Source of the DNA: an uncultured Bacteroidota bacterium
Lineage (GTDB): Bacteria > Bacteroidota > Bacteroidia > Chitinophagales > Chitinophagaceae
Direction: 5' to 3'
NCBI GenBank assembly: GCA_903905065.1
Contig: CAIVEW010000101.1
Coordinates: 1-64,000, forward strand
DNA length: 64,000 nt
This document shows, one piece after another, positions 61,114-64,000 of this stretch (the first letter of the stretch is position 1; the number at the start of each line of letters is the position of its first letter). The notes under the pieces were generated by a model. It had not been told where the DNA came from. It was given only the letters and a program-made list of their open reading frames with translations, and searched no databases. The translations under genes and the position numbers were made by a program.

Positions 61114-62289
61114 TTACATAATCATAACATACAAACTTCCGGCAGGTACAATTTTGGTGCTCGCCAGAACTGAGTAAGGCATATAATAGTAGCCTTTGTA
61201 ACCCCATGTCGTGTTCCAGGAGTTCTCAACGATGAAGTAACCGCCACCTGGAGCGGAAGCCTGATCGACATACCCGATTATTGCGTTTGCATGTCCGCCC
61301 AACAATGACAATCCGGAAATGATATTACCGGCTGAAGTAAGTGGGTTATATACAAAATTGTTTGGAGAATAACCAGTGACACCCAGGCCTTCAAAGTACT
61401 GATAAGCGCTGTTATCATAAACGTTAAAGCCCATCATTACTGGCTTGTTGTTAACCAGCGCTGTTTTAACATCTGTAACCGGTGTAGTGGAATTGATCAC
61501 ATAATAACCGTGTGTAGTAGTGCCTGTGCTGCCTGTTGTGCCAGACTGTGCGGCAATTTTGAAACTTGGAGCGTTAGCGATCGCGCTAGCGGAAGGAGCT
61601 GTTTTGTATTGTGTAGATGTTATTGCTCCAGTTGATGGATAAGGATAGTAGTTTTCTTCGCACTGACCGGCAAATGAATAAGAAACACCAGAGAGCGTCT
61701 TTTTAAGAGCAGTGCCCGAACCTGTATTGTTGGACAAGCCTTGTAAAGTCTGGCAGATATTTACCATGTTGGCACCAGGATCAGCAGTTATTGCTTTTCC
61801 TTCAATGATAACGCGCTCCACATAATAAATGAACAGTGGGCTTAACTCGCCGGTTGTTCCGAACAATGACGTACCGGAGAACTGGGTAGCTACTGCTGTA
61901 ACCAGGCCGTGTGCAGAATCAAGACCAGTTGAAGTAACCGGCGAAGTTGTGCTGTGATAATAGTTAAGTATTTCATTGGTTTCTGAGCCGCAAAAGCTGG
62001 TGCAACTGCCAATCTGGCCCTGATCTCTTACAGCCGGAGAAGCCAACAGGTAACTGGTGGGCAACGTAGCAGCAGGAGAACCGCTGGTCTTCGCATCTTT
62101 TCCCAGAACTTCTGGTTTGAAAACAGGAACGAAGCTCCACTCTTCCGCAGTCATGGGATTTAATCCATATTTATGCACTGTAAGCGCGGTTGTTGAGTCC
62201 GGACTAGGTGTTGATTGTTTTTTACATCCGTAAAAGATAACTGACGCGGCGGCTATGATCACCACTCTTTTAAATAATTTCCTTTTCAT
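61114..62289 (-). CDS. Papain-like (C1 family) cysteine peptidase lipoprotein
   Basis: A 391-aa exported lipoprotein from ATG 62289; the frame is open 23 codons further but reads through the promoter. The lipobox is SVIFYGC with Cys22. The C1 catalytic triad is recognisable: Cys in VRDQGQIGSCTSFCGSE, His in LLGGHANAIIGYV, Asn in VENSWNTTWGYKGYYYMPY. The papain disulfide Cys before the active site is Ile, and Trp after it is Thr. A Ser/Thr/Gly-rich stretch (AQSGTTGSTGTTTHGYYVI) is an unusual insert. It probably acts outside the inner membrane. A promoter lies just upstream and a strong terminator just downstream, so it is monocistronic. Confidence 0.85.
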   Translation of the reverse strand: MKRKLFKRVVIIAAASVIFYGCKKQSTPSPDSTTALTVHKYGLNPMTAEEWSFVPVFKPEVLGKDAKTSGSPAATLPTSYLLASPAVRDQGQIGSCTSFCGSETNEILNYYHSTTSPVTSTGLDSAHGLVTAVATQFSGTSLFGTTGELSPLFIYYVERVIIEGKAITADPGANMVNICQTLQGLSNNTGSGTALKKTLSGVSYSFAGQCEENYYPYPSTGAITSTQYKTAPSASAIANAPSFKIAAQSGTTGSTGTTTHGYYVINSTTPVTDVKTALVNNKPVMMGFNVYDNSAYQYFEGLGVTGYSPNNFVYNPLTSAGNIISGLSLLGGHANAIIGYVDQASAPGGGYFIVENSWNTTWGYKGYYYMPYSVLASTKIVPAGSLYVMIM

Positions 62290-62322
62290 ACTTTTTCTTT
62301 TTTGAGTTTTATAAATATCCTG

Positions 62323-62353
62323 CGAAAATATTGTGTCCTCGACAAATAACCAA
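62323..62353 (-). promoter_or_regulatory. Promoter of the papain-like peptidase gene
   Basis: TATTTTCG (62323-62330, one mismatch to TAnnTTTG) with TTG (62351-62353) 20 bp further upstream on the minus strand. It has no TGA-N6-TCA dyad at either the 33 or 55 offset and serves as an internal contrast to the cco promoters. Confidence 0.5.
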
Positions 62354-62480
62354 AACATTGGGGTGAAACTGAAGATTTTTAACGAGTAGACTTTAATGCC
62401 TTGTTAAAAAAATCAGAAGTGCTAGTTTTAGTGCTAGTTGCTGATCATTTGTCAAAAGGAACCAGTGCCGTACAGTAAGA

Positions 62481-62981
62481 TCAGTGGCACTTAAAATGTT
62501 CAAAAGGTTCTTTGCAAGACAGGCATTTATACAGTGCCTTGCAGGAGGTAGCCCCGAAATGGCTTACGAGTTCTGTTTCCTCCGATCCACACCTGGGACA
62601 GCTTACTATGTCTTCTTCAAACAAGCCCAGTGGCTGAAATGCTTTCCTATGTGGTGGCGCTATGCCATAAGCCTTCAGTTTTCTTTTCCCTTCTTCCGTC
62701 ATCCAATCTGTTGTCCACGCGGGGCTTAGCTGAGGCTCTATGACCACCTTTCCGATTCCGCGGCTGAGCAATGCCATGCGGATACCAATAGATATAACGT
62801 CCATCGCCGGGCAACCGCTATAGGTAGGTGTGATAAAAATTGTGACCGTTGTATCAGGCCCGCTGCCGGTTATATCCACTTTGCGCACGATCCCCAGGTC
62901 CAGAATGGTGAGGGCAGGTACCTCGGGATCTGTAACGTTGGAAAGCCATTCAAACACCTGTTCTTTATTTATCGCTTCCAT
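62481..62981 (-). CDS. paaD: Phenylacetate-CoA epoxidase-type PaaD protein (MIP18 family with zinc-like C-terminus)
   Basis: A 166-aa protein. Residues 1-100 are a MIP18/DUF59 domain (TDPEVPALTILDLGIVRKVDI, TPTYSGCPAMDVISIGIRMAL), followed by a four-Cys motif (CPRCG ... CKALYKCLSC). This combination is diagnostic of PaaD/PaaJ, an Fe-S maturation factor for the phenylacetyl-CoA epoxidase. No paaABC genes are in view. Its start overlaps the stop of the upstream gene by one base, so the two may be coupled. Confidence 0.8.
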   Translation of the reverse strand: MEAINKEQVFEWLSNVTDPEVPALTILDLGIVRKVDITGSGPDTTVTIFITPTYSGCPAMDVISIGIRMALLSRGIGKVVIEPQLSPAWTTDWMTEEGKRKLKAYGIAPPHRKAFQPLGLFEEDIVSCPRCGSEETELVSHFGATSCKALYKCLSCKEPFEHFKCH

Positions 62982-64000
62982 TACTGTTGTTTTATTGCAC
63001 TGAATCTGTGGTTGTTCACCAATATATTTCCATCTGCGGCCTTAGAGATCACCATCGACTTTGCCGGCCGCAAAAGCAGCTCGTCCATCGCTCTGTAAGA
63101 CGGGGCGGGGTCATTTACGATTAAACACCTGACGGCGACGCAACCAGGTACTATATAAAAGTAACTTCCAGCCCGGAACCACATACCATAACTATCCGTG
63201 GCTTGCTTGGTAAGTGCGTCGCATGATGATATAATTTTACCTGCTTTGTCGAGCTGTAGCATGGTAATGTATGGAGAGCGTGGATCCTTGTTTCCCAGCA
63301 GGAACCAGCACGAAAGCTCGTATAATGTGCTGTCGTTCACCGGCCGCACAGGGATGGTGGTTAGCGTACATTCAACTCCATTTAAGGGCCTTGCTGCTCC
63401 AGCCCCAAAAAAGTGTTCCTTACCAGCTCCGGCATCATAGTGGTCAATGTACAGCGATCCTTTATCGCCGATACAGGTATCGCCTGACCTGAGATAAGGC
63501 AACATAGAATTTACAGAGTCAGCCACCCTTTTATCATTCGCAGCCAGCCTCGCTGGGTAGAATGCATAAACTTTCAATCCATCTCGCTCACCTATATAGT
63601 CAGCTGCTGCAAGCAGGTATTGCTGATCTGTATACAGGGGGTTTGTCCCAATGTCCAGAAGCAGGAAGGGTTTGTCGGTTTTAATGTCTTTCAATATTGC
63701 TTTTTCCGTAAATGGCCCGCCGGCAATTTTTACCTGTTTTTGTGCCACCGACCAAGACGAGCGCGACATCATCACATCCACCAGAGGCAAATGAAGCTGC
63801 AGAGCCGCAGAGCCGCCCAGTGTAATCATCCATCCCGGATCGCCAACCCATATTTTTTCGGTGCCGAGGTGAAAGAACGGAAGTGTCAATATTCCCTGGA
63901 ATCCATTTTTGTCAACTTTCTTCTCCTGCAAAAATGACTCCCAGCTTTGCCCGAATGTCGAGAACGTAAAGCCATAATTATAGATACCGCTATCTGCGAG
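62981..64000 (-). CDS. Unidentified protein, N-terminus beyond the window
   Basis: Open from the right window edge to the TAA at 62981 (over 335 codons). The TTG near 63931 is internal: the frame continues upstream as NYGFTFSTFGQSWESFLQEK, coding-like to the edge. I do not recognise the family. The visible part has hydrophobic strands (PFFHLGTEKIWVGDPGWMIT; KPFLLLDIGTNPL; YELSCWFLLGN) and a CVAVRCLIV segment. It may be the soluble C-terminal part of a larger membrane or secreted protein. The one-base overlap with paaD suggests cotranscription. Confidence 0.6.
   Translation of the reverse strand, partial: LADSGIYNYGFTFSTFGQSWESFLQEKKVDKNGFQGILTLPFFHLGTEKIWVGDPGWMITLGGSAALQLHLPLVDVMMSRSSWSVAQKQVKIAGGPFTEKAILKDIKTDKPFLLLDIGTNPLYTDQQYLLAAADYIGERDGLKVYAFYPARLAANDKRVADSVNSMLPYLRSGDTCIGDKGSLYIDHYDAGAGKEHFFGAGAARPLNGVECTLTTIPVRPVNDSTLYELSCWFLLGNKDPRSPYITMLQLDKAGKIISSCDALTKQATDSYGMWFRAGSYFYIVPGCVAVRCLIVNDPAPSYRAMDELLLRPAKSMVISKAADGNILVNNHRFSAIKQQ

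Noticed and set aside
1-64000. CRISPR arrays, rRNA genes or insertion-sequence transposases
   Set aside because: No regularly spaced short repeats, no rRNA and no transposase-like ORF were seen; the tandem repeats are all coding Ig modules.

Overview
The window looks like chromosomal DNA of a Bacteroidota bacterium, most likely of the Chitinophagaceae/Chitinophagales type. Five large secreted proteins end in type IX secretion (T9SS) sorting domains. Recognisable promoters fit the Bacteroidota -7 consensus TAnnTTTG. Shine-Dalgarno sequences are weak or absent. The gene sets (LptE family - TPR protein - SecG, a DUF4175 coiled-coil giant, a fused CcoN-CcoO oxidase subunit) are typical of that phylum. 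The species cannot be named from the sequence alone.

Layout. 0-7 kb: a giant Ig-like repeat adhesin with a T9SS tail. 7-9.1 kb: lptE, a TPR protein and secG as one operon. 9.3-12 kb, minus strand: a MutS2-type protein without an Smr domain, then a VapBC-type toxin-antitoxin pair. 12-22.5 kb: a DUF4175 protein, a thioredoxin-like protein, rarA broken by an apparent single-base deletion, a secreted phospholipase D-like protein, a CAP-domain protein, a lipoprotein and a saccharopine dehydrogenase-like enzyme. 22.5-32.6 kb: hscB, then tRNA-Leu(CAA) followed by a series of partial copies of its 3' end (one perfect 49-bp copy, two degenerate). These copies bracket an ABC exporter/TolC cassette, a PIN-toxin relic plus a T9SS protein, and a tandem pair of PqiA-like membrane proteins. 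This looks like accreted insertions at a tRNA gene with no integrase left. 32.6-48.1 kb: a 1627-aa Asp-box/Ig T9SS protein, a DHFR-family reductase, three tandem arylsulfotransferase-like paralogues and a 1282-aa T9SS type B protein.

48.2-60.9 kb, all minus strand, is the functional core: a sensor kinase and a receiver-CRP fusion regulator, a complete high-affinity cbb3 oxidase set (ccoS, ccoNO fusion, ccoQ, ccoP, ccoG, ccoH, a SafE-like protein), a DUF2158-like small protein, the copper P-type ATPase ccoI and a hemerythrin-like gene. Four promoters in this block share one architecture. TGA-N6-TCA dyads (CRP/FNR type) are centred exactly 33 and/or 55 bp upstream of the -7 box, two helical turns apart. 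One of the four drives the kinase/regulator operon itself. I infer a FixL/FixJ/FixK-like circuit in which receiver and FixK-like activator are one protein, controlling microaerobic respiration and itself. This is the strongest candidate here for an undescribed system.

61-64 kb: a papain-like lipoprotein peptidase, paaD and a gene cut by the window edge.
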